The notes under the pieces were generated by a model, which worked only from the letters and a program-made list of their open reading frames with translations, was not told the origin of the DNA and ran no database searches. This document shows, piece by piece, positions 36,441 through 48,146 of a stretch of 64,000 bases of DNA (within the stretch, counting starts at the first letter, position 1; every line of letters begins with the position of its first letter). This stretch comes from Salminus brasiliensis. Its lineage: Eukaryota; Chordata; Actinopteri; Characiformes; Bryconidae. The stretch covers positions 20,956,925-21,020,924 of the forward strand of contig NC_132878.1 of NCBI RefSeq assembly GCF_030463535.1, in the 5' to 3' direction. Made by a program: the position numbers and the translations under genes.

Positions 36441-37084
36441 GCATCACTGTCAAACCAAAACCTAGTCATTTACAGGAGAAGAAACATAAAAAGTGGAGTT
36501 TTTAAATTTGTCCATTTACTTCTATGTTGTCCGATTGGTTTTGCAGATTTTACGATGTAACTCAGGAATGGCAAACATTCAGATTACCTAAATAAATTTG
36601 AAATCCATGTATCTTGTTTACTAGTGAATCTCAGAACCTACCTGAAAATTGTATGAGTGGGTTTAAAAATAATTTTCTACTTAGATACAGGTGGTGAATA
36701 AAGCCCAATGACTACTTTGAATTCAGCCCCTTATTAAAAGAAATCCACTCTCCTTAAACTACACGGGCACTGAACTATAGGCACAAATTGACAGACAGTC
36801 AGCAGAAGAACAGCAGAACCAATCTAGTTTTGATATATGTATGTATTTTATATATATGAATATATTTTTAGATATTTTGGGGCAGCCCAACAAAGAGGCA
36901 AACTTAAAGGGAGTTTTTTTGGGGGAGGGGCAGGCCTTCTGCCAAACAATAAAACTGTGATGCACAAAACTCACAGTTTATACTCACAGTACTGTATAAA
37001 TGTATTAAACGGTACAACCTTTGGTTTGGAATTATGGTTTTACATTTCAAGACATAATAAAAAATAAAAAAAAAAACATCTGGG

Positions 37085-38215
37085 TCTTAGCAGATGAACA
37101 CCATTAAGCCAAAATGCAGAAGAAGTGTCTGAAAAATTAAGCATCCCCTTACATATATCATAGGAATTAAAATGGTAAGTCACAGCCAGGTGCTGCTAAT
37201 CAACTGCCCATCTTCCCAGGAGTCAACATCCCAGAAAATTCACTCCAAGGCCAGATGTGCAATACTAATACTCATGTGCAATAATAATAGAGTAATTGCA
37301 AAAACCCCAAGAGCCACGTCTCAGACTTTACAGGCCCTCAGTTAGCATGTTAAATGTGCATGTTCATGACAGAACAATTAGAAAAAGACTGAACAAGTAT
37401 GGTTTGTTTGGAAGGGTTGCCAGGAGAAAGCCTTTTCTTTTAAAAAAAAATAATAATAATAACTGCAGCACGGCTTAAGTTCGCAAAGTCTTCTGGAAAA
37501 ATGCCCAAGGTTGAGATGTCTGACCATAATGCACAGAACCACTTTTGGAGAAAACCAAACAGCATTCCAGCATAAAAACCCCATACCAACTGTCAAGCAT
37601 GGTGGTGGAGGGGTGATAATTTGTGATTTTTTACAGTCATAAGGTTGACCACAAAATCCACAATATACCAAAGTATTCTATCGTTAAATGTGAGGCCATC
37701 TATCCCACAGCTAAAGCTTGGCCTGAAACTAGGCCACACAACAGGACAATGATCCCAAGCACATCAACAAATCTACACCAGAATGACTGAAAACGAAATG
37801 AACCAAAGTGTTGCAAAGGCCCCATCAAAGTCCAGACCTCAACCCAACTAAAATGCTGTAAAGGGGCCTTAAGAGAGATGTTCATCTGATAAGTGAGTGC
37901 CCACAAACCTGAATGAACTGAGCTTCAACATTTTCTTACGTTATTGCTGCAAAAGGTGGTTCTAGAAGCTATTGATTCATGCAGTGTCTTCAGTTTTTCA
38001 CACATGCCTTTTCCAGTTTGGCTTCATTTTTGTTAAATAAATAATAACACATTGTAATTTGTCATGTGTTGTTCACAAGAGGTTGTTACTTACCTAATTT
38101 AAGGACCTGCTAATGACCAGATGTTTTTTTATGATGCCCTGATTTATAAAAACATAGAATTAAAACAGGTGTACGTTGTGTTTCAGATGGCTAAAAATTT
38201 GGTCACAGTTAATGC
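37085..38215 (+). mobile_element. Tc1-like transposon relic with broken transposase
   Basis: Transposase pieces appear in order across frames. The N-terminal DNA-binding part is readable around 37300-37440 (HVHDRTIRKRLNKYGLFGRVARRKPFL). Mid parts follow at about 37480-37620 (decayed LKFAKS and WWWRG-type segments) and a later segment at about 37740-37830. Frameshifts and stops break it. Confidence 0.65.
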
Positions 38216-38829
38216 TCCACACTGAGAGGAATTCACTGGATGTCAGTTACAGTATTTTTATTGCTACCTCATGTTTTTACAACGTTACCTAGCACAGTTA
38301 AAGCTTTATGTGAACACAAAGACAATGCATATAAATAGGTTTACTGGAAGATTTACTGGAAGCATTTAATAAAGCTAAAAACTAATAAATAAATAAATAT
38401 GTATGAATTATAATATAGCTCTGACATAAGTTGTATGTAGAGTCGAACATTACAGTAATGATGTAATTCTCCATTAGTGAAATTTCATGTGTGTTTTCGA
38501 AAAAGCGGACACAATACATGCAGCCCATTGTCAAGGGTGCAGACAAGGCCACCTCAGGCCCCATTAAGTTCTGCAAATGTGCAAGTGTGCAGTTCATTTA
38601 GTCCATAGAGAGGGAGCTTTTTTTGTGTTGGTAAATAGCTATTTAAAAAGGCAAAAGCACTGCCCAACAGCTATTATGGCTGACAAGCAATCAAATGCAT
38701 GAGGAATAAGCCTACAGTGCACTCAGAGTCTGTACCTGACAAGATGACGTTTTGGAGAATGTGCTTTACATGCTGTAGCCTGGTCAGTTTACTACAGTTG
38801 CTCTCACACTGCCCTCTAGTGCGTGAAAC

Positions 38830-38835
38830 TTTATT
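38830..38835 (-). promoter_or_regulatory. Candidate polyadenylation signal of fkbp6
   Basis: AATAAA on the minus strand begins about 19 bases after the fkbp6 TGA stop. If used, the 3' UTR is only a few tens of bases long. Confidence 0.55.
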
Positions 38836-38853
38836 TCTTCATAAAGCTTACCT

Positions 38854-41800
38854 TCACTTTTCTGGATTATAACCGGAAAACATCTTGGAGCACATATCTT
38901 TTTCTTTATCCAGGTAATCCTTGTAACAACTGCAAGCACACAAAAACTTTAGATCTCCCCTTCAACATCTACGTGAGTGAGTCCCCACAAAATTGCACTT
39001 AAAGAAAACTTACACGGCCAGCTTTCTTAGCAGGTTGTTAATGTCAGTATCAAATGGCTTCTTGGCCTGAGCCCTTGTGAGGTAATCTTGAGCCCCCTCA
39101 TAGTCATCCATTTCCAAACAAGCCTAATAAAAATACACAAAAAACAACCAATCATACAATATATTCCATTGACAGGTGCAGGGAGACACATTGTCTTAAT
39201 CTACAGTGGCATCTGTCAAGAGGTGGGATATATTAGGCAGCAAGCGAACAGTCAGTTCTTGAAGGTGATTGGTTAAAGCAGACAAATGGCTAGATTAGGC
39301 TAGATGACTGGGTCAGAACATCTCCAAAACATTAGGCAGGTTTTGTGGGGGGGTTTCTGGTGTTCAGTGAGGAGTAGTTACCAAAAGTGGCCTAAGAAAG
39401 GACAACAGATGAACTGGCAACAGGGTCATGGGCAGGGTCAGGGCAAGGCTCATTGATGCGATCTATGGAGGACCCACTTCCCAACTTACAGGACTTAAAG
39501 GATCTGCTCCCAACGTCTTTGTGCCAGATACCACAGGACACCTTCAGAGCCCTTGTGGAGTCCATGCCACGAATGGTCAGATCTGTTGTGGAGGCACAAG
39601 GGGGGCCAGATACCACAGGATACCACAGGACACCTTCAGAGCCCTTGTGGAGTCCATGCCACAAATGGTCAGATCTGTTGTGGAGGCACAAGGGGGGCCT
39701 ACTCAATACAAGGCAGGTGGTGCTGAAGTTACGACTGATTGGTATGCAAACTACACTGCCAGTCCAATGTTGCACATATTTTATGCCAGCTGAATTATTA
39801 TCATGTTAAGTCAGCTGAATAGAGGCGGGTTTGGTCTAGGGTCATACACGGCGTCTGAAAGTATATATAAATGAGAAAAAAAATCGAACTTTTATTGCAA
39901 TATAACGCTAGTGCTGTGCAACTGATTATACGTATTGGTACCCTTTTCAAATTCAGTTCCCAAACAACTGAACCCAAATTTTCAGAAGTTACTTAACACT
40001 GCCATCTCCTGGACAAATCTTCTTTGGAAAATGAAATTCATGGTACGAGAAAGAATGCCTAAACTGTACAGATAGTTTCTTCATAAATAACTTAAAAGGA
40101 AATAAGGTGCACCTATTAGTCAACTGTTCATTGTTTGGGAATTCCACAGATTTTTTATGAATGTCCTGCATACTTTAACCATCTTTACAGTGGTATTTAG
40201 CCATTTAATTTATTATCCAAAACACCAGTGAACCTGAAACACATCTTCTGAGTTTAATAGGTAAGGCTGATGGTAATATAACAGTGGTCTAAAAGTAGTC
40301 TTTTTCTTTTTTTTTTTATTAATTTGCCTTAACATGTCCTGCATTCACTTCTCCACCATAACTGAACCCTATTAAATGCATTCCAACAATGTATTTTAGG
40401 CCAAAAGCTTATCCCATAACAATGTTTTAAGCACAGGCTTAAGCATTCTCAGCATTTTGTTTTAGAGGAATTAAAAGCGTTGTTTTTATACAGCCACTCT
40501 TATCTCTATAGATAATCAAGCCTCAGACCGTTAGCATGCAATGACAATTTTTAACTAAAAAGCTCACAAAGCCAATTGCAAGACTGCTTTGGGGTGTAGC
40601 ACTGGGGTGTAGGCCAAAAAAAACAGTGTGGATTTTTAATTTATAGTTTGTACGTAAAGACTCGTGGCAAATATTGGTTCATTCTGTGTCGTTGAGCCTT
40701 GATTGCTAGACAGCAGTGTTGTACTACGTCTTCAGATCCCACGGTTCTGGTTGCATATAAAGTAGAAATTTCTTCGTATCATCTGTTTGCAGATGATGGT
40801 GTTTATGTTATGACAGTTTTATTTTAAAAAAACAAACAAAAAAAAACATTTCCTAATAGCAATATAGTAAATCATAACCCATGTATTGTGATGCATACCA
40901 TATCACCAAGTTTTGCCCATACACAGCCCTAATAATTAACAGCTGCACTAAAGTAATGCAAGTGAGTTTTCCCCAACCTGGCCACAGCGGAAGAGGGCTT
41001 TGGTGCTATCTGGGTTGATCTTCAGCGCTTTCACGCCATATTGCAAGGCTTTCTGAGGCCTGTCCAGGCGCAGGTAGGTGAGGGAAAGGTTGAGTAAAAA
41101 GGGCAACTTGGCCTCCTCGATGCGCCACCTCTCCTCTTCGCACATCGGCTCGCGGTTCCGCAGGAGCGTCACAGCCTGCAGCACCACGACACACCATAAC
41201 ACAACACATTTAGTGAACTCAAAGTCAAAGATAAAAGTGTATATTCACTTATACACAGCCAGAAATCATTAATTCTTCTAGAATTAATGATTGCGCCACA
41301 TGCTTTTCAAATAATGATCCAAATTAACTCCTTCACTAATGTCCACTGAGTGGTTGGAGTTCTCCCCACTCCATCAGGTATCGCTGTCTCGATAACCGCA
41401 CTATCACAATATCTTGCTATTAATAAGCAAACGGCAGGGAATGGCAAGCAACCACCACACTGCGGTGTTTCCACACTGTGATTTTTTCCAGAATGGGAAA
41501 CAACGGAAGGTGCTCTGGTCACAAAACCAAACGCAGCTTCACCAGTTTAGACGTCAGCTATCATGTCAGTAAGTAGACAAAACCACAAACTCAAAGAGAT
41601 GCTGGTAGTGAAAGAGAGTGAGCAAATGAGTCAGCGCCACCAAAAATATATTAAAAAATTATGTCCTTGGACAACAACCTCTTACCCTAGAGAGCCCGAG
41701 CAGATCACTCGGAGCAGATCAGAGCCCTAGCAGAGAGGTTTTGGTGTGGTTGGGCATATTGGTAGCCCACTCTGGTCCTCACTAAACTACACAAGGCGAA

Positions 41801-44800
41801 CATGTTTTTCTTAGTGCACAACAAAAATGAAACTTATTCACATTGTTTGTGAAGACAGATACGTGCGATCATTAGATTATGAAAGTTCAGTAAAAATGTG
41901 GCAATCCAAAATCAAACCAGTAAACAGGCGAGAGACTTATACCAGAAAGGGCCAAAATCCAAAATCAGAAAAGAGAAAGGTCAGGTATTAAAGAGAGACA
42001 AAATGTGGCAAAAGAGTGTAAACATAAAAAGGTTGGTACACAAAGAAAAACGGAGCAAACAAACACACCGGAGAGAAACAGGGGAAGGTCGGCAATGCGG
42101 TGTAAAGAGTCATTGTGTGAGGAGAGCTTAACTAGCGGAACTGAAGAGCTTTTGGAGCGCATTCTAAAACTCCTGCGATCGGCCTTTGTCCCAACTGGCA
42201 GGAGTGGTAACATGAGCAAGCAGAGGAGACCGGGGAATTGAGTACCTATACAACGACTGATGGTAAAATCGCATATCACGATGTTGAGCCACCCTAAATC
42301 ACTGCGGGGTTCATTCTTTCACCGTGACAGCCCTAATGAGCAGTGCAACATCTTGCCATGTCCTGCCATTTTTCAAGTCATTTTTAAGCTTCTCCTCCAA
42401 AAACATGAGAAATCCCCTCAAACACATCCAAAACAGCTGAGGACACCTGAAAACCCCTTGCCAGTGTAATTAGTGTATGAACCTGCTTATATCGGTCTCT
42501 AGCATCTTCATAGCGGCTCTGGTTGAAGCAGCGGTTACCAAAGCTTCTCTCTATGTCAGTCACGTTCAGCAACGTAGACAGAGGAGCCGAGTTCTGCTCT
42601 CCCTGCCAAACAGTTTCAGAAGAAACACTTTCACACAAAAGAAATACAAGCAAAAGCCAATCATTCAGAAATGTCAGAAGTATGGGGACACCTTGCCTTA
42701 TTATAAAAGCCACCAGGTAATGTTGGTTTTTCCTTATTAAGCAAATTAAGTGAGACAAAACATCTGCGAAGGGTGGAGTATACTTGTGTATATTTAGTAC
42801 TCAGCTTAATGTTGATCCAGGGGTTTCTCACCAGTGTCATTGCAAAAAAATTGTCCACCTGGGCTGTGTCAAGGAAGTCGAGGACCTGCACCTCATATAG
42901 CACCGTGGCGACTGGCGGGATGAGTGGGGGGCAGCCCATGTCCCCAAAGGCATAACTGGGCTTGAAGAGAAAACGAGAGCACTCTCCTTTCCTCATGGTC
43001 AGCAGTCCCAGCTCAAGACCACATAAAGTCATATCTGCAAGAGACGGGGTCATATGAACATATGAACAGACCGTGCAGAGCTTTAACTGGAATGCCTTTA
43101 AAAAAGGTCTTTCTTAAGCAAAATATTAACACTATGTTGCAAATTATGCAAACCGATCAGGCTCCACCTACACGGACGTGCCAAAACTCATGGAATAGCA
43201 GCAGCATGTAAATTCATCATGACGTTTTACCTCAGAGGACAGCCTGGGAACACCTACACCTGTATAAGTTGACAACGTAATGTAAATTTGAGTTTGAGCA
43301 AGACCCGATGGTCGGTACAGGATGGATGGTGTGTACCGGGAATGCGTCATAGAAGGCATTACCACCCACACTGGACAGTGCAGTGAGTAGTAATGATCAT
43401 GACCGGAAGCGCTGTTGTTTGCGGGAATCACATTGACAGTCAATGCAGTGGTCAGCGCTGCATTCTGTAGCTTCAATGGGAAGTCACAAGATATGATAGA
43501 TAGTTCCTGTCCCATGACGTGACATGGCAGGTCAGTGTATTTCTCGAAGACCCTGTTCACCCCTAACATTAACACACTTCCCAAGCAATCTGATCAGAAA
43601 TCTGCAGTGAGGTGCAGAACTATACTTTTTCCCAGACAGGCAAAAGTTTTGCATGTTCAAAACGGCAACTTTTCAAAAAAAGGGACAATGCCTTCCTAAC
43701 TTTAAATGGAAGTCAATGTAAATGAGGTTATTCCAAGCCTTTTTTGAGCATTTCTATTGGTCCATTTATCATGAAGTTTACATCATGTCAAAAAGTGAAA
43801 CATGAGGAGAAGGTTTTTGCGTGCATTCGATGAATTACAACATCAGACTCTCACTGCATTTGTAGTCAGACAAACACGTCCTGCGAGTCCTTGTTGGAGC
43901 AGATATACAGACTGTTACAAATGTTATGTAGGGACTCAAGAAAAATATAAACAGAGAAGGAGATGAAGAAAGTCCACAAATCCAAATTGTAATGTGGTCT
44001 TTTGTGTCTCTGACCACTGAGAGTGGTCATTTCCAAGACATTGTTTTACCTGTGCTTAGCGCTGGGCCCCTTTTGATCCAATCACTCAAGACATGTGTTA
44101 ATGCCAGGTGTTAAAATACAAGTCATCCTAATGGAAAATACCATCTAATCATTGCTGATTCGTCAAAAATCATCATTCAGAACAGCAATCCTGTCTTACC
44201 TTTGCCTAACTTCATCATTCTAGGAAATTTGAGGTGAGTCGTCGAGTCAAACGGCTGATCAGCGTACTCCAAGAAGGCTGAGTAATTAACTGTGAATGAA
44301 CACATTAGGACAATGCCAGGCAGACAGTGCTGTCACAACACAACATAGGCTGGTCATTAAATCAGTCATGGAATACAGCCTTTTCCTACATACCAGAGAC
44401 AGAAGCATCCCTCGGTACTAGTGGACCATCCCCTGCACGTATCACTTCTTTGAGAATCCCTCCATCTCCTAAAATGTCTTGCATCTGCCGAGCAAGACGC
44501 TGAAACGGAGTCTATGTAGAAAGTCGTAAATAAAACTGTTTATTGATCTGGGTTGATGTGGCGCAACAGATAACACCACTACCAGCCAGTGAGCTACTAC
44601 ACCATGTAGGAGACTGGGGTTTGCTTCCCAGTCTGGGCGACTGTGCTGCGCTACACCAATAAGAGTCCTTGGGCAAGACTCCTAACAGTGCATTGGCCCA
44701 CCTCTGTAATACGAGTAAACTTGTAATGCGTTCTGAATAAGAGCGTCAGCTAAATGCTGTGAATGTACAAAAAAATTATAATTTCCCTATTAAAATAAAT

Positions 44801-46502
44801 CTATCGTTACTATTAAATATATTTGAGCATGACCAAAAGTGCCATTCACCGATCAGTCATAACATTAAAATCACCATCCTAAAAACTGTGGGTCCCACTT
44901 GTGCCACCAAAACAGCTCTGACACATCGAGGCATGGACTTTACAATTACCACTGGAGGTGTCCTGTGCTATCTGGCACCAAGATGTTAGCAGCAGATCCT
45001 TGAAGTCATTTAAGTTATACAGTGGAACGTCCATGGATTATACTTCTTTGACCAACAAGGAGCAGTGCATTAGCTAGTTTCTTTAAACTCTACTGATATT
45101 ATCTCCAAGTCAATAAGCTGCATGATTGACAAATGAAGACACTCCATTTGTCTGCATGATTCTGGATGACAAGTTCCTCCATGGATCAAACCTGTTTGTC
45201 CAGCACATCCCACAGATGCTCAATCAGATTGAGATCCAGGGAATTTAGGGGCCAAGTCAAAACCTTGAACTCTTTGTCATTTTCCTCAAACCAATCCGGA
45301 AACCTGTGGCAGAACACACTGTCCCCCTGAAAGAGGCCATTGCCATTAGGGAATATCATTTTCATAAAGGAATGTACTTGGTCTGCAACAATGTTTGGAT
45401 AGGTGATACATGCCAAAGTAGGTTTCCCAGCAGAACATCACCCTGGCTATAGTGCATGCTGCTTTTACCGCTTTTCCAGGTAGAAAACGTACAAGCAGTC
45501 GCCTGACCCCATGATTTATATAAATCAATTAAAAAAACAAATGAGCTGAGTCATTAGACCATGTCACCTTCATTGCTTCCAGTTCAGATGCTTACATCAA
45601 GTGCTTACATTGTAGGCACTTCTGCCAATTGACAGGGGTCAGCAGCTACATAGCCCTATTCTTTCACAGCCAACCTGTACAGTAGGTCGTCTTTGGGATC
45701 AGACCAGACAAGCTAGCCTTTCCCCTCCATGCACATAAATGACCTTCATTCCTTCCTTGAACCACTTCTGATAGGTAAACTAACAAAAAGACACAAGATT
45801 CACCTGCCGGTCTGGAGACACTCCAATCCAGTCATCTAGTCATAGCAATTTTACCCTTGAGACCATGTTTCCTGCTTCCAACACACCAACCATAAGAACT
45901 GACTGTTCATTAGCTGCCTTATATGTACATCCCACCCCTATTGACAGGTGTCATTGTAGTGAGATCATCAATGTTATTCACTTCACCTGTCAGTGGTTTT
46001 AACATTATGGCTGATCAGTTAGCGAGAAGAGAACCTTGCTTTCTTTGAAGTGAAAAAAATAAAACTGTAAAATGTAAAACACAATGGAATAAACATTATT
46101 TGCATTTATTTTTTATTTATTTGTTTAAAAGAAAAATAATGTATTTATGGATGGAATTTTTTTTAATTTATGAGCAAACATTAAAAAAAATTAATCATAA
46201 ATCTATGAGCTAGGGAAAACGTAAGTGAACTAACTAGGTGCACTAGTTAGGATAAACTTCACTTACTTGCTCCTATTTAGATACAAAACTGTTAAAAAAA
46301 AAGTTAGCTAGTGCTAATGGTAGCTTGCAAGCTAAGTGATCCAACACCAGTTTAACAGTTTAACTTTAGCTTATAAGCTGAAACCCAGTTTACCACCCCT
46401 GTTATAAAAGCACTACAAACAGTCTACCTGAATTCCACTGCGGTGGAGCTCCTCTGGGTCGATGAACTGCATGATTCTCGAAGACACTCCGTTTGTCTGC
46501 AT
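38854..46502 (-). CDS. fkbp6: FKBP6, FKBP-type TPR co-chaperone, eight coding exons, complete
   Basis: HSP90-binding co-chaperone of the FKBP family; in mammals it acts in germ-cell piRNA loading and meiosis. Coding exons on the minus strand: 46428-46502, 44394-44511, 44200-44289, 42832-43034, 42483-42602, 40978-41175, 39014-39123 and 38854-38929. They total 990 bases, all phases agree, and the product is 329 aa (human 327). Residues 1-25 are the N-terminus, about 45-155 the FKBP fold (with QPFDST, RFLFKPSYAFG and GCPPLIPP) and about 163-300 the TPR repeats (with LLNLSLTYLRLDRP and ALFRCGQACLEM). The protein ends in CYKDYLDKEKDM...YNPEK. The usual active-site Trp is Leu (GLELG) and the second Tyr of the YAYG motif is Phe, as expected for an inactive isomerase. 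Exons 5 and 6 have weak donors (GTTCAT, GTTGGG); the others are good consensus. The ATG at 46502 begins MQTNGVSS. Introns carry Tc1 relics and a SINE. Confidence 0.93.
39165..39760 (+). mobile_element. Tc1/mariner relic in fkbp6 intron 6, with internal 92-bp duplication
   Basis: It starts CCATTGACAGGTGCAGG and TACAGTGGCATCTGTCAAG, then has GGTCAGAACATCTCCAAAAC and CAGGGTCATGGGCAGG, and later TACCACAGGACACCTTCAG blocks. The last segment is duplicated with a 92-base period (units near 39522 and 39614). It lies 40 bases upstream of the acceptor of fkbp6 exon 7. Confidence 0.65.
44556..44767 (+). repeat. tRNA-derived SINE in fkbp6 intron 1
   Basis: The head TGGCGCAACAGATAACACC and GGTTTGCTTCCCAGTC mark A and B boxes. 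The tail AATAAGAGCGTCAGCTAAATG is the conserved 3' end of V-SINE/HE-type fish SINEs, also seen in related LINEs. Confidence 0.65.
44847..46020 (-). mobile_element. Near full-length Tc1/mariner element in fkbp6 intron 1
   Basis: The ends CACCGATCAGTCATAACATT and AACATTATGGCTGATCAGTT are inverted repeats about 1.17 kb apart. On the minus strand a C-terminal transposase fragment (45186-45416) keeps VLTWPLNSLDLNLIEHLWDVLDKQV, the DDE-region signature with decayed residues. About 140 bases near 45042-45180 do not belong to the family and include a piece like fkbp6 exon 1. The transposase gene is broken by stops and frameshifts. Confidence 0.7.
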
Positions 46503-48076
46503 GATTCTGGAGGCACATTAACCTTGGTTAATGAACTGGGAACTAAATATTTGATCTAGTGCTAGGTAGCTAGCTAACTAACTACTGAGCTCTCTTCTAG
46601 CACAGTCCATGCTTTCACCAGCAGCCGCCTGTGAGGGTCGTTAGCAAGTGCCCACCATCAGGCTCCGTCATCAAGCCCAAAGGTCAAAAGGTTACAATCA
46701 GTACATAGAAGAAACGCAGAGGCCGCAGAGGTTTTATCTTTACTACACGAGCAGGGCTCATTTTTGTTAAACCTTTGTAGAAACTGTTACCTTAGTGCCG
46801 AATAGTGGGAACTAGGAAAGTCACCAGACGTTAAACTCCCATTAAGTCTGCAGTCTGCGACCAGGCGACTGGCATAATAACGGGAATGGTGGTGAGAGGG
46901 CTTTCTGAAGGTAGGTAGATACTGCTGATATCCAAAAGAGGGCACTGTGGCCCTACTGAAGGAGTCGCACTAAGGCCATCCCAGTATGTCAAAGTTCAAA
47001 ACGTCCTCTGTGGCCTGATTCAATCATTATCATGTTGGAAACATGTTAAAATCTCAGTGTTAATGCGTGCTGGGATGGGCTCTACACATTTGATGGGTTT
47101 CTAACGGGGTAGTGGGTAACCCCTAAGCAATCAGATTTTAATAATGGTCTTTTCTCCTTATTTACACAACTAAGCATTATGTATATGACCTCCAATGTAG
47201 CTATATTAAGTACACACACTTGAATATGACTGATTAAATATTTAAATGATATCAAATACAACAGTTTCACGTCAAGCTACTCTGAATGACTTCCCTAGGC
47301 AGCCTAATACGACCCTGTTAAGGCATTTACAGGCCAGGTATGGCGATGGAAAGTGTGCTCTAGCAGCCACATTTAAGGCCTGTGATAGTATTGGAACCCT
47401 GCAGTCACGTGTATCCCACAACCTACCATGTGAAATGTGTGTTCTGCAAAGTGTTAGGGTAAACCAGAACTGGGCCATGACTCATTTGCTGTCTGGGTTG
47501 TTTCCATCTCAATAAATGAATCATGCAGAAATGATGTTCCTCTTTAACACCTATCGGGTACTGCTTATCATGTATGACAAAATGCAGTGTGTCATCAAAA
47601 ATCCAATGATATAGGATAGGAATATAGATTAGAAGCTTATATACATATATAGAACGTCTTTATTTCTTTTAAACATTGCACTAAGCGAGACACGGTGGGA
47701 GGAATACATTAATAAAAGGTTTTATAAGTTGAGGTTCTATAAGTTATATGACCACAGTCAGGTGAGTGGTTCTTCAACTGGTTCCCAACTGCTTCTTCAA
47801 CTACATAAATAAAGGTTTGTAAGTGGTTCTTGGCTTGTCTATACATCCCTATGAAAATCTCTTCACTGCTTACAGAAACAGTTCATCAGGCTCTTCAAAC
47901 ATGCTTCACATCCACATTCACTGAAAGTTGATGGGATCTTCCATAGCACAGCTCCAGAGAACCCTGTTTTGGCACCTTTATTTTTATTATAGACGGTCAA
48001 TTGCTGTCCTGAGTTCAATAAATGATAAATCATGGAAATCATGGTTAATGAAAATCTGACAAGGATATATAGTTGA
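46503..48076. other. Intergenic, fkbp6 upstream region
   Basis: No gene was recognised. It must hold the fkbp6 promoter, but no TATA box stands out. (A/G)GGTTCTTC-type short motifs occur at 47720-47830. Confidence 0.5.
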
Positions 48077-48082
48077 TTTATT
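48077..48082 (-). promoter_or_regulatory. Candidate polyadenylation signal of the C11orf52 counterpart
   Basis: AATAAA on the minus strand lies about 65 bases past the stop codon at 48147, in a T-rich stretch. Confidence 0.5.
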
Positions 48083-48146
48083 TTTTTTAATAAAACATTA
48101 AAAAATGCACACTGGTTTTACAAATAGTCTTCAAAACATGTTCCAA

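Noticed and set aside
43168-43584. 138-aa minus-strand ORF in fkbp6 intron 3
   Set aside because: It lies wholly in the intron between coding exons 3 and 4 and matches no family I know. It may be part of an unrecognised repeat.
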